Shown in pieces: positions 44,510-56,216 of a stretch of DNA of 64,000 bases. The translations under genes and the position numbers were made by a program. The notes under the pieces were generated by a model that searched no databases, was not told the origin of the DNA, and worked only from the letters and a program-made list of their open reading frames with translations. Position 1 is the first letter of the stretch; each line of letters starts with the position of its first letter. This DNA is from Odontesthes bonariensis (lineage: Eukaryota > Chordata > Actinopteri > Atheriniformes > Atherinopsidae): positions 23,801,209-23,865,208 of the forward strand of contig NC_134510.1 of assembly GCF_027942865.1 (NCBI RefSeq), given 5' to 3'.

Positions 44510-46767
44510 TTAAGAACCAGAGAATGAATTCATTTGGCGTGCCTTGACTATTAAAAATATTCCGGCTGCGAAGCTCAACACGCCCAGAGACACAGCCACT
44601 CCAAGAAAAACATCATGTTCCATACTTTGATGACTGAAGTCAGGTTCTGTGGAGAAACACAAGAAAACAAGATATAGTATTAAATATTTAACACGTCTCA
44701 GTGCGTTATGTTTGTATTTAAACGCAACAACATAATCACCCCAGATTCTGGTTTGAGGCCTCTGCAGCGCGACATGTTCCACGGTGCAGCTGTACATGTC
44801 CGTCTCACTCGGAGTGAACGTCAGGGTCGAGAACTGGTGGAAGGTTTGGTCTGGATTGGGATAATATCGGCTGGTTGACACCCCCTCTGACACCGGATGG
44901 CCATTTTTGGTCCAACTGAACTTGATGAAAGGTGGGTAGAAATGATTCACAAAACAGATGAGGCTGTTTTCTACCCCCGGCTCGATTTCTTCTGCAGTGT
45001 AGATGATGCTCTCAGGAGGGTCTTTGTTGGGTCCAAACAAAAAACAAAACATTATAAATCGCATCACAGTTAACAGTTAACCATTACAAAAACCCTAAAG
45101 CGTCTGTGTGAGGTTAAGAGCAATGTGTGAAGTTATAGACCCAAATATTTGTAAAAACTTTTACAGTTTGGTCAAATTAGACTTTTAAAGACAAAGGTTT
45201 AAAAACAAAAACGTTTAATTCATTTTACATCCTAAATATTATACCTCCTTATAGTCCTTGAGATGCAGCCAAACATCCTCTTTTTTTCTTTACGTTGGTC
45301 ACGTGAGATTTACAGGGTTTCATCCCTTTTCACACAAAAGTGTGAAATAGTTCGCTCCCAGATAGATACAAGTAAGAATTAAATGTGCTTAAATATTTTC
45401 AGATAGAAAGAAATGACGCACAATACTGGCTCAATAACCCCGAGTCTCCACATATTAAGGGTTTATCCGCAGGGGTTTATTTTAATCTAACAAAACATGA
45501 GCGCGTTGTCACTTGTTGATATATGGCAATCAGCCACAACATTAAAACCACTGACAGGTAAAGTGAACTCATTATTTCAGATATTAATGTGCTGTTGGAC
45601 TCAAAGAACAGTAAAAAAGAATCTGAGGTGTTCAACTAACGAAAATCCCAAGATGCTAATCTGATGGGGTCTGATGGCATTTGGAGGAAAAGGCTCAGTC
45701 CACACGGATCCACCCAACAACCAACAGGGCCCAAAGGATCTGTTACCAACATCCTGGTACCAGACTTTCAAACACCCTCAGACATCCCTATCCTAACCAA
45801 TCAGAGCTCTACTCGATATCTGACAGGTAGTCATAATGTTATGGTTGATCGTTCAGGTCGATAAGGTCCAAAGACACGGAGTGGTCCTGTGGGGTCTGAC
45901 GGATTTTTGAGGTTTAAATTGTTATATTAATTCTTTTTTCTTTTTTTTTTTTAATAAAATCAAAAGTCTTCATTCGAATATTATCAATCATGTCACAGTG
46001 GAGATCGATGTTTAAATCGACCTCTCTACATTTATTACATTGAGCCTGTATCCACTGGTGTTTTATCTTTTAAAGAATGAAATGAGTAACAAAAATGTAA
46101 CACCTTTGCAATCTATCTTCTTTAACTACTTTGAGCAATTACAAAAAGAAAACTTTGTCTGTTTGTGCTTATTCCAGCCGGTACTTCAGGTGCTCAAAGG
46201 CGATCAGAAGATCTTACAGCAGACTGTACAGTGAAATTATTTTACCTCTCTCCTCTGGTGGATGTTTTTCCTCCGTGGTGCAGTATGCCAAAATCCCTGT
46301 GCATGCGTTCTTGTTTTTCCCGGCATTACGATATATATGCATATCCTTAAATATTTCACTTAGGTTACCCTCCACAAATTGAGGCCCGGTGAATTCAACC
46401 TCCTTTCTTTCAAAATCCACGTAAAACACTTCTTCAGAATCAAACTCTAACTGCACCTCGGTTGAGCCGTTACTAAAGCAGCCCACAACATAAGTAATTT
46501 CATGTGCAACTGAAATGGGAAAAAAAAAACGTGTTGTTAGAAATCCATCATGACAAAGAGCTGTATTATGTATACTGACTGACAATTTTGGTTTCTGTCT
46601 AAGTCTCTAGTATGATTGTCAACAGAATCTGTCCCACAAAAGGTAACGTTTTGAATTTTAAACGAATGCTTACTTTGTGAGGAGGCACAGAAGCTGCTGA
46701 ACATCAGAATTATGAGTGCGGAGCGCCTCAAGTGTGAGCGGCAGGTCTTCATCTTTTCGGTCGACAT
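44510..46767 (-). CDS. MHC class II alpha chain, pair 2
   Basis: Exons 46767-46674, 46509-46246, 45021-44740 and 44646-44510, all phase 1, give 258 residues (253 from the second Met at 46752). The product is almost identical to the pair 1 alpha chain; one visible change is VEFTGP here for VEYTGP there. The Ig domain (SLICFVNHFYPP, SCTVEHVAL), helix and tail are unchanged, and no break is seen. It sits upstream of the pair 2 beta gene on the same strand, with about 1.7 kb between the alpha stop and beta start. It differs from alpha 1 in its 3' flank, which lacks the TAGCCT-type MITE. Confidence 0.92.
45522..45857. mobile_element. Internally deleted Tc1-like element (unit 2)
   Basis: Twin of 34230-34565 in the same intron position, with the same deletion. 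It must therefore have been deleted before the duplication. Confidence 0.75.
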
Positions 46768-47262
46768 TTTGTTGAAATGAAAGCCTTACCACAACTTCCT
46801 TGTTGTGTGGAGGCCTGTGGTAAGAGCCGTTCAACCTGCTCTGCAGGATCAGACGAAATGTGGCTGTTGTTAGATATTTAAAGCCTCTTTCCCAGCACTG
46901 GAATTTTCAGTGAATGGCACGATCACATCATATCATGGCATTTTGAATTAGACAATGTCCCGATAGTTTCCAGCTTCCTTATCTTGCTTGAGGCACTCAG
47001 CACAAAGCCTTTTCCTTCCTGCTGAATGTGTAGTTTTATACACTTAGGGACCCTGTAGTTTCTGGTCTGCATGAAGACCTAAGCACTTTGTCTACAGACA
47101 CCAAAATGGGTCCAAATTTCATGTTCACAGCATACTAAACCTGGCTGCTGGCAAGAAAAGAACATTTAACTGTAATCATTTGTAAATTAATTAGGACATA
47201 ATTGTTTAATGGAGTTTAAAACTCGTGTCTCTCATGTTAAAAATACAAAAGAAAAGCTTGTA

Positions 47263-47340
47263 TTTGATCAATCAATCAATCAATCTTTATTTATATAGCG
47301 CATTTCATACCACAGGCAACTCAATGTGCTTTAACTTCAA
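47263..47340. repeat. Retroposed repeat tail, private to unit 2
   Basis: A (ATCA)n run followed by tctttatttatatagcgcat and ttcataccacaggcaactca, typical of 3' ends of fish SINE/LINE families. Unit 1 lacks it at the matching place (about 35980). Confidence 0.6.
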
Positions 47341-47955
47341 TGTGATAAAAGCTACAACAATGCTTACAGTTCTGATCTTCTTTTCCCCACAAAACTTTGA
47401 CGTCAAGTATGTGGAAGTCCATAAGAAGAAGTGGTTTTCTTTATGAAATGGGTACTCATGACGATAGCTGCTGTGTTCTCACGGAGTTCCCTTGTCCACC
47501 GAAAAAAATTTCAATGAGATTTTGAGTTTTGACAATTGTGTTAAAGTTATTTCCAACTTCAGGAAACATTTCCCGAGTTTGAAACCTTCACTGTTTATCA
47601 CTGTGTTCTTTGTCTGTTTGTTTTCTTTTCGGTCCAGTTTGCGGAGGAAGTTCAGTCGTGAGTAAGTTGGAGCTCAAACAACTAGTTATAGACTGCTACG
47701 TATAGTGAAGATATACAGATGGAAACCACAGTTCGTTTAGGTTTTACTCAATGCATTTTTATTAGTTGACACTGCTTTTGAACATTATGGTCTCTCATAC
47801 ACATTCAGACATCTGCAAAATCTCCATCAGATTCAAATAAGAGTCCTGGTCCTGGCTAAATTCCAGCTGGTGTTTGTGGGTTAAAGTGTTTCCTCAGGAT
47901 ACAAAACCTACAGAACAGGTTTGTGTCAGATAAATGTTTCCACAAATGCTTCAGC

Positions 47956-49887
47956 TCACGTAATGGAAAGATTGCTTTTACCTACCTCTGTTGTTGGCAC
48001 CACCACCCGCCCTGCGTGTTGATGGAAGAAAAGAAAAATGTTGACCTTCCACATTTGGAAACTTGGAAAGTACCTACTGTCATTAAGATGTTGTTGAATA
48101 ACGTGAATTAACGTGAAATCATTTCCATGGTAAATTCATCATTTATTTTTTAGAAAGGTCTCACCGGTCGTTCTCTTCTTGAAGTAAATGAGCCCAGTTA
48201 CTGAAAACAGCAGACCCAGCATCAGCCCGGCTGAACCGACAGCGATCTTAGTCATCCTTAAGTCAGGCTCTGGCTCTGGCTCTGAAAACATATTTAGATA
48301 CTCTGCACTCATATTTTTCAAAGGTCTTCTTGCATATTTATACCATAATATCAGCGACCTGATTCATGCCTGACTCAGACACTGACAGAATATTTTAATC
48401 TCAAACTCAGCATTTTATATTCCAGGTTTGCTCAAACATATGGCGCAGGAATGCATCCTGCATTCTGTCCGTGTAAATATTAATCTTTAAAGTTTTTGCT
48501 CAGCTGCACTGTAAAAATATACAGTTCCAAGTAAAAGACAGGCATTTAGAACCACAACAATAGATTATTAAAAGGTGATATTTTTAAAAATAAAAATGTA
48601 TGTTATTTGCTTGCTATTTAAGTATCAGACATTTTACTGTATAGTAAAATGTATCTTCCTGCTTTTGTGTGTATTTGAGCAGTCTGAAGGCCTTTGACAG
48701 TTTGACTGGCAGAGACCGGAGGGTAACGATGGTGTTGAAATAAAAATATGGGGATGGAGCCTATCCCAGCTGTCGTTTGTCGAGAGGCAGGGTACACCCA
48801 GGACAGGTGGCAGGTCCATGACAGAGACAAACAACCATATATGCTCACAGAACCTAACGTGCATGTTTATGGACAGTGGGAGGAAGCCGAACCTCCTCCG
48901 AACCAGGAACCCTCTTGATGTGAAGGCGACGGTGCTGACCACCAGACCACCATGCAGCCCTCTGATTAAAACCAAGCTGTTTTTTCTGTATGCAAGAAAG
49001 ATATGTGGTCACTGAGCATCATTCTCTCACCCCAGTCATAAAGTTTGGGCTCCTTGAGGCTGGCATGCTCCACCATACAGGTGATTTTCTCTCCAGGTTT
49101 GGGTGTAAACTCCAGATAGGAGTGGAGTTGGTAGAGCCAGTTCCCACTGGGCAGTTCGTCAGTGGAGGTCACATCAGATGTCGCCTCCTCTCCGTCTCTC
49201 AGCCATGTCACCCTGATTAGTTTGGGGTAAAAGTCGTACACGCTGCACATGAGCGTGAGCGGATGTTTGGTGACCGCTGCCTTAGCAGGCCTCAGCCATA
49301 CATAGGGCTCCACTGCAGAAACGCACAAAGACAAAACTGTAAAATGCCACATCTGTCTTTACACCTAACGATTATAACATTGAAACTTTATACCTTGTGT
49401 TAAGTGTCATTGGCATGCGAGTTTTCTTTAAAGCAAGAGTTCATTATGGATGAAAATTACCTGGCTTCAGTAGGCCATCATATGCCAGTGGACAGTTTCT
49501 TTTGCAAAGATTTGTTTTCCATATCTCATGTTCCATAAAATCTGGTAACTTGTTGAGCATATCTGCTAATTCTTTTGCTTTCTTTGTGTATCCGACCATT
49601 TTTCCCAAAGTGCTGTTGTACTGGCCTTCCAGCTTCTTGTTGAAGTAGAACTGCTCCAGGTACACAGCATCGTGACCATCATAGGAGCTAAACTGGCAAT
49701 GCATCAAAAAGTGACCATAGAGAGCACCTGGAAAATTAACGTCAAAAGATATCGCTTAATATTTCAACAATTACTATCAGATTTTATTAAATTGAGCTGC
49801 AGCATAAAGCTACTAATGTCACTTACCGTCCGATGAAAACACCAGAAACAGCTCGAGGAAAATGAAGAAGCTGTGACCATGAGACAT
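47956..49887 (-). CDS. MHC class II beta chain, pair 3
   Basis: Exons: signal 49887-49827 (MSHGHSFFIFLELFLVFSSD), beta-1 49727-49461, beta-2 49312-49031, transmembrane 48281-48165, tail 48011-47956. All join in phase 1 for 260 residues. Beta-1 has MHCQF, the N-glycosylation site NST in GQYNSTLGKMVGY, and two cysteines close together at its end (NLCKRNC), one more than in pairs 1 and 2. Beta-2 is a normal Ig C1 domain (LMCSVYDFYP, CMVEHASL, YDWG). The connecting peptide is a short EP repeat (EPEPEPDLR), then helix IAVGSAGLMLGLLFSVTGLI, KKRTTG and tail GRVVVPTTEVGKSNLSIT. Unlike pairs 1 and 2 the beta-2/transmembrane junction keeps frame. It differs clearly from the pair 1/2 beta sequence and so belongs to an older duplication. 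Confidence 0.92.
48745..48960. repeat. Fish interspersed repeat in pair 3 beta intron
   Basis: Reads ggatggagcctatcccagct, then gggtacacccaggacaggt and gtgggaggaagccgaacc, a very common teleost dispersed repeat. Same family, opposite orientation, as 12310-12455. Confidence 0.7.
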
Positions 49888-52242
49888 GTTGACAGGTAGA
49901 GAGAACCAGCCGAAGAATAACTAGTTTGGAATAGATTGAATACAAATGAGGAAGTGTTGCAACATATTTATAGACATAATTTTTCCCGTGCTGGTGTGGC
50001 AATCGTGCTAATCTCCAACCTGTTTGTCATTCCTCATGGGGTTCCTGCATGTCATTTCACTTTGCAAACAATCTCAGTGCTACACTGTCAGAAGAAGTGA
50101 TTGGGTACTGTTTGTTCAGGTAAAAGTTGCACAACAAAATGATGAAAACACTTTACTTTCCTGCATCCTGTTCAGGGTCTCAGAGGTGGCTGAAATAGAG
50201 AGACAACAACACACACTCTTGCACGAAAGTACCCCCAGTTCAAATTCACCAACTGACCTAAAATACAGCACAGTGCTTTATGTTTAGCTGTAACATCTAA
50301 GACCAGTCAGCCCGCAAAGTACAATATTTCCATCTGAAATGTTGAGGAACTAAATCACATACGAAACAAGCTGGCTGTCCTGTTTCTTTGTAACCCTACT
50401 ATTGTCTGTCAGTGGTGACCTTTAATAACCAGCATCCTACAGAAAGATTCATTTCTATGTCATAAATCATATAACTGAGCGGTTTCACAGAGGTTATGGT
50501 GTGTTTAATGCTACATTTGCTACAATAGAGAAACTCCTCCTCCCACTGCTCTATGGCATCAATCGACAGAATCCTGAGGTCACCTCTGTGTGAACATATG
50601 CATACAGGACTGTGGAAAAGTCTTGAGCTACCCCCCGTTTCCTCGTACGTTGAAATGAAAATGGGAAAAGTGCGCAGCTTTTTGTCAAAGCAGGTGCAAA
50701 CATAAATGGATATACAGTATATAAAGTGAAAACAGAGTTTGCACAATTCTAAACTGCTTGAAACAGCCTGAACCCTCTTCTTCTCACTGCTTCGGTAATG
50801 TTGAGCACCGGCTCTGGGGAGGATTCATCCCTCAAGAAGACCTTTTGCCACAGATGTTCAGTCCAGTTCTTGTGTCATTTAGCATAGCTCAGCCTTTTCT
50901 CCCTGCTCCCTTAAGAATGGCTTCTTGACCGCCACCCTTCATAGAGACCATTTCTGATGAGGCTTGGGCCAACAGTTGATGGATCAACCCAAGTGTCAGG
51001 TCATCACTTTCTGTAGATAGTTTTTTAGGTCTGCCACTTCTTGTTTTATCCGCCACTTCTCCAGTTTTCTCAATTTTTTTTTCAGAACTGTGCTGAGATA
51101 AGTTTTCCGGTTAAGAACTCTTTGGGAATCACCTTGTTGGTGCTAGAACACTATTTTATGTCTGTCCAACTGTGATGTCTTTGGTATTTGTTCAGGCGAT
51201 ACAACTATTTCAATCACATTTAAGTTTGGTGCTTTGCTAAGTTGTCTTGTGTGAAGGTATAAAACCTTTAAGTTAGGTGCCTTTATGGTTGAATATTTCA
51301 TAGGTCGCTGTGAAGATTACAAGAAAGTCTGTCTGCTTGGAGGCAAAACATGCAAAAATAAGGAGTTGGTCAAGCTTTTTGCACAGGACATGGTCATCTC
51401 TTATTGATATACTCTGAGAGAGGGTTAGTCTCAGGGGCAGCAGAGGCAGGTGTGTGGTAGATCAGCTGTGGCCGGTCCACAATCTGGCACAGGAATGGTG
51501 TCTAAGCCGAATCTTTGTAGCAGGGGCGAAGAGAAATGAAAAGCAGCTGATCCAAACACCCGCACACACCTGAAATCACCTCTGCAGGCAACAACAAACA
51601 AAGGGACGGTAAGAGTGAGAGAACGGTATTTGGGAGAGCTGGAACAAAGAACTGTGACACGTACGTGCTGTGTATAGCTCATACTATATATATTATACAG
51701 TTGTAAGATGCTCTTGTTTTTTATATTTCAACATCCCTAACAGAGGTCAGTGTAGCCAAAAAAAGACAGGACCAAACATAATCTGTTTTGTGGCAGTGTT
51801 TCAATAAACTCACAGTCATTGCTGAAAAGCATGGCAGACTTAATTCATCACCAACATAAACAGATTTATTCTAAGTGAGACACAGAAAGATTTCCCAGTA
51901 TACAGCCCATTTTTTAACACACCTATGCATTCAGTGCTCGGGTATACCTGTAAATAGCACCTGTTAGGAATACTACATAGTGGAAAATGCATGTATTGAA
52001 AGCCTAGGCGTGTCCAATCTTTTTACGAGTAAAGGTTATGACATAGAGCTTCTTAAAAAGTGCTTGAATCCGCATTGTATCTGTTAAACATACACTGAGT
52101 TTCAAGGCCTTTCCCTGTTTTAAAGTAAACATAATCATATCTGCACATGTAGACCCATACATTTAATTACAGATAAATGGTGCGATTCCAATATATTAAG
52201 GGGGTTCACCTACAATATTTACTGCATTTGACAACAAAGAGA
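49888..52242. other. Spacer between pair 3 beta and alpha genes
   Basis: Holds the promoter side of the pair 3 beta gene and the 3' flank of the pair 3 alpha gene. Apart from the Tc1/mariner-type remnant at 50609-51389 I see no gene or clear motif. Confidence 0.5.
50609..51389. mobile_element. Degraded Tc1/mariner-type element
   Basis: Left end caggactgtggaaaagtctt and right end (reversed) gtcctgtgcaaaaagcttga are imperfect inverted repeats. Interior pieces such as gatgaggcttgggccaacag recall old fish transposons, but the frame is full of stops. Exact family uncertain. Confidence 0.55.
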
Positions 52243-53381
52243 TTACTGTGCATTGCATCCCTTGACAATGAAAAATGTTCCAGTTGCGACTCCCAGCAAA
52301 CCCAGACCCAGGCCCACTCCACAGAAAATATCCGGTCCAAGACTTTGATCCGTTTTGATGAATTCAGCTTCTGCAGAGGAGGTTAAAGAGAATATGGATC
52401 ATTGCAGACACGGTGAAACGTTTCAGTTTCTGGTGCTTTGGCGTGACAAAAACATTTACCCCAGATTCTTGTTTTGGGTGTGTCCAGGGCTGAATGCTCC
52501 ACGGTGCAGCTGTAAATGTCCCCCTCGCTCGGCGTGAACGTCAGGGTTGAGAACTGGCGAAAGGTTTGATCATTATTGGGAAGATATTGACTGAGTGACA
52601 CCCCCTCTGACACCGGTCGGCCATTTTTTGTCCAGCTGACTTTGATGGAAGGTGGGTAGAAATCATTCACAAAGCAGATGAGGCTGTTCTCTACACCTGG
52701 TTCTACCTCTCTTGCGGAGAAAATCATGCTCTCCGGAGGATCTTCAGTTGACCAAAAGAAAAATAAAAGCTGCATCAGCCATTTATAAACCGTGTCACTC
52801 CAGAGACAAATGGTGAGTTGTTTTTGTTTTTATTTACCTCTTTCTTCGGGCGGATATTTCTCTTCCACTTTAGCTACATGTGTTAGTGTTGAACACCATC
52901 CCTTGTTATCAAAAGCATCTCTTAGGATACTTAAACCCACCAAAACTTGACCAGGATCAGGATCAATAAAAGTGGGCACAGTGTACACGACCTCTTCTCT
53001 TTGGAAATCAATGTATAACATCAACTCGCCATCAAACTCAAACTGTATCTCAGTTGTGCCATTCACAAAGCAGCCCACAAAGTAGGTAATTTCATGAGGA
53101 ACTGGAAAACAATACAGTGGAGATGGATACACATATTTTAGGTATGATATCCAGTCAGTGCAAACATTTACAGTCTACATATTAGGATGTTTTTCTTTCG
53201 GGTCATGCATTTGCATTCTTGGCACACAGAAAAGTGAAAGACAAGCTTTTAAAGTCTCAAATGTTCAACATTTCAAAGTTTGGAACAAAATAGTTGAATC
53301 ATTATATCAAAGATCATTCTTACTTTGTGAGAAGACACAGAAGGAGTTGACAATCAGGATTATGGCAGCCGAGTGCTTCAT
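52243..53381 (-). CDS. MHC class II alpha chain, pair 3
   Basis: Exons: signal 53381-53324 (MKHSAAIILIVNSFCVFSQ), alpha-1 53101-52838, alpha-2 52741-52460, transmembrane/tail 52370-52243; all introns phase 1; 243 residues. Alpha-1 begins PHEITYFVGCF with N-glycosylation site NGT and ends KYPPEERG; its second cysteine is in WCSTLTH. Alpha-2 carries DPPESM, SLICFVNDFYPP and SCTVEHSAL. The helix CGVGLGLGLLGVATGTFFIV follows an acidic connecting piece (EAEFIKTDQS) and the tail is very short (KGCNAQ). No breaks are seen. It shares gene structure and many alpha-2 residues with alpha 1 and 2 but is plainly diverged, so with the pair 3 beta gene it forms an older, apparently functional pair. An ATTGG (Y-box-like) lies about 75 bases upstream of the start; a full S-X-Y module was not found. 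Confidence 0.92.
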
Positions 53382-56216
53382 TTCTGGTCAGTAGATCGTG
53401 CATGGACGGCGCATGTTTTATCTCTCTTTATGGCCGATGCCAAGAAGGAAATTCCCAATCGATCATGTGACCGGATCAAGAATTTTTCAAGATGACTTGT
53501 TGAATTTGTTGAACATTGTCAAAGCAAACATAATTAAACTTCATGCAAATACCCACAACCCAGCAAAGAGACGAGAACAGATCAAATCACATAGAGAAAG
53601 AGACAACAGCTGTAGCAGAAAACGCGGATGTTGAATAAGCAGGACAGCCGGTTTTTCTGTAATCACTTAGATTTAACACCTACCCAAAAAAACAAAAATA
53701 CACATAGAGAGGAAGCATTGCAGAAAGTACAACATTAACCTTTTGGCAGCTTCATGACGCTATGGTTCAGCACACTTTCCATTACAAGAATTTCCACTGT
53801 CTTCTATTTCAGTTGGCACAGCTGGAAGGAGGTTGTCAAATCCAAAAATATGACACAGAGGAAATATGGAGGAGTTCATGCTGTGTCACAATGCCTTTTA
53901 AAATGCAGTCTTCAACCTCATGTCACTTTAAACTGAATACCAGTGTGTTGCATGTTAAGTATCTTAGATTGAGGTGATAGCAGGATAACATTTGCTACAG
54001 TTTAGGGATGGATGAGCATGCCATTGGTTTGAAGGGCCAAATTCTTAAGAAAATAAACCTGAATTAATGTGTGCAACTGACATTGATAATGTCAAGATAA
54101 TTGAAGCAGCAGTGAACAATCCTCAGCACCACCCGCTGACTGAAATATTTACAGTCTACACGCTGTGAGCTGTCCAGTGTGAATCACTAAACATTATAGA
54201 AGTGCTTAATTTACTTTAGGATCAGTGTTCCCCCAAAAATATTGGGGAAACTATACTTTTTTTTCTGCCTTTAAATGTTTAGTATGATGACGTTACACAA
54301 TGAGACGAGTAGAAATTGGTTTGGAAAAATGTAAATGTTTTGAATTTAAGCAATATGTCTCAAAGTGGTTTGATCAGGCAAAGAATAATGGAAGAGTTGG
54401 ATGAAAGAAATAAACGGACGCACACACACCAGGTGGAACATCTCGTAAGTCAGTACTGTTGTTAAAATGTCTGTTAAATGTGCGGCTTTAATGGATTTAG
54501 ATGACTCACATATCATTTGCTTTTATTTCTATCTACACTTCTCAGAGATCCATCTTTCTTGGGAACAAAGTTCTGTAATTGTACCCGTAAGAGTTCTCCA
54601 CTCTGCACATGTTGTTCTTTTATACATGAATCCATTTTAATAAGGCCCTCTTGTTTCTAGGGGAAGAGATCACCATCTTGTTGTAGGATGAAGGTCTCAC
54701 CAGTGGGTAAAGAAAATAAAGTATCACTGAAAGTCGCTACATTAAAGCTGATCATTCCTCCTCTTATATCAAACTGATGAGATTGAAGAAATAAAAGGGG
54801 TTGGTTTTTCCCTAGAAGGTGAGATATGTCCATATTTCATAGATGCTAACGAGAAACACACTCGCACGGCAGGAAGTAGTGAAAGCACAGGTGTTGCTAC
54901 ATTAATGATGGACTTAAGACACTGAAATGGAAGAACCTTATCAGCCCCAAAATTAAATTAAAATACTTCCAGTGCAAATGAACAAGTCCTTTACTTCTAA
55001 AGGGGTTCCTTATCTCATCATGGGTCAGGCAGTCATTGTAAAAACTTGCTACAGTGAGCAGGAAAGATCTTCTCTACACATTGTTATGGCAGAGGAGTTG
55101 AAGAAGTGTCCAACTAAAAACACTCACTGTTCAATCTGTACAATACGTAGAGGGTGTTTGGTGGTGTCTCATTATTTTTAGCAGCTTTCTTCTTTGTGTA
55201 ATCAGCTCCAGGGGCTCCGAGAGCAATCCCCCAACACAGAACCAATTTTTTTTTATCAGTTTGTTGCTCCAAAGACAGATGCAAAGAAAGCTGCACTCTC
55301 CACCATAGATTTATGGAAGGTATGCAACATCTTGCTGCAAACGTTGACAATTTCCCCAAGAGGTAGAGCCTGTTCTGTCCCTTGCAGACAGTCTTGGTGT
55401 TGCATTTCCAGTCCTGAACTGTTGGATCACTGATTTTTGAGATTTATACTTTATACTTCACTGTGAGATGTAAGAACTGAACAGACTCAGTTTAATGCAT
55501 ATGATTAGATCATTTGATCAATAAATTTACGAGACAAAAAGCTTCTGGATTGCTAAGACATGGTAAGTATGCAAAGACTCGTCAGTTTAATGAAACCGAA
55601 TGTGATCTATAAAAACATAAACGGAGAAACATTAACATTGCTGGGTCATCTACAGAGTTTATCTTTGTTTATAAGTTCAACTTATTTCTAAAAGTGTATG
55701 AAGCATCGGAATACAGTCATAATCATGATTTATTTTATTTAGAACATTGTTATAGATATAATACACCGAGTTATGAGGCTTTATGTAGAACAAGAAAATG
55801 TCAAAGTATGATACAGAGCGGCTGTAAAACCCTTGCGCTATTTGGCCGGAAGATGGCGCTCGGGCTCCGCAGACTGCTGCGGTGGTGCTTGTGGAACAAG
55901 CCGCCTGTTGGTGCTGTTCTGGGGCATGAGGCTCAGAGGAATGGGGCCGTCTTCCTCCCTGACCCTGGTCCGTCGATGAAAAAAAAAAAAAAAAAAGAAA
56001 AAGGCGACCGAGCGGCGAAGGGGCTGGGGATGCACGGCAGGGCAGGAGAAACACAGCTTTACAGACTGAAAATCGGGTCTGATGGTGCTGCTGAACATGG
56101 AGAGTCGCCTCTTTAGCGGAATAAACGCTGCTGTGGCCCAACAGTGAGTTTTTAAAGGCGAAACATTTGGCTTTACTTTGTTTCTTCAACCGTTTGCTTT
56201 GATACACACATCTGCA
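53382..56216. other. Intergenic region up to the fam171 start
   Basis: No class II exon remnant or other gene seen. From about 55840 the DNA becomes GC-rich with an A run near 55980 and reads as the 5' UTR/promoter of the downstream gene; a reading frame beginning MALGLRRLLRWCLW there has no family match that I know. Confidence 0.5.

Larger units (their letters stand above)
38115..47543. repeat. Tandem duplication unit 2 (class II pair 2)
   Basis: Near-identical to unit 1 (23445-36433), including exons, introns, the Tc1-like remnant and 3' flanks. Private to unit 2 are an L2-like LINE fragment (about 40560-41640) in beta intron 2, a 1.1 kb segment at 43070-44190 and a small retroposed repeat at 47263-47340. 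Confidence 0.95.

Noticed and set aside
49888-50120. A full S-X-Y class II promoter module upstream of the beta genes
   Set aside because: No convincing X or X2 box with correctly spaced ATTGG could be read; only an isolated ATTGG near 53456 was found, for the pair 3 alpha gene.
55694-56116. A 140-codon frame with a poly-lysine run before the fam171 start
   Set aside because: The Lys run is an A homopolymer, the frame has no domain, and the position fits a 5' UTR/promoter.
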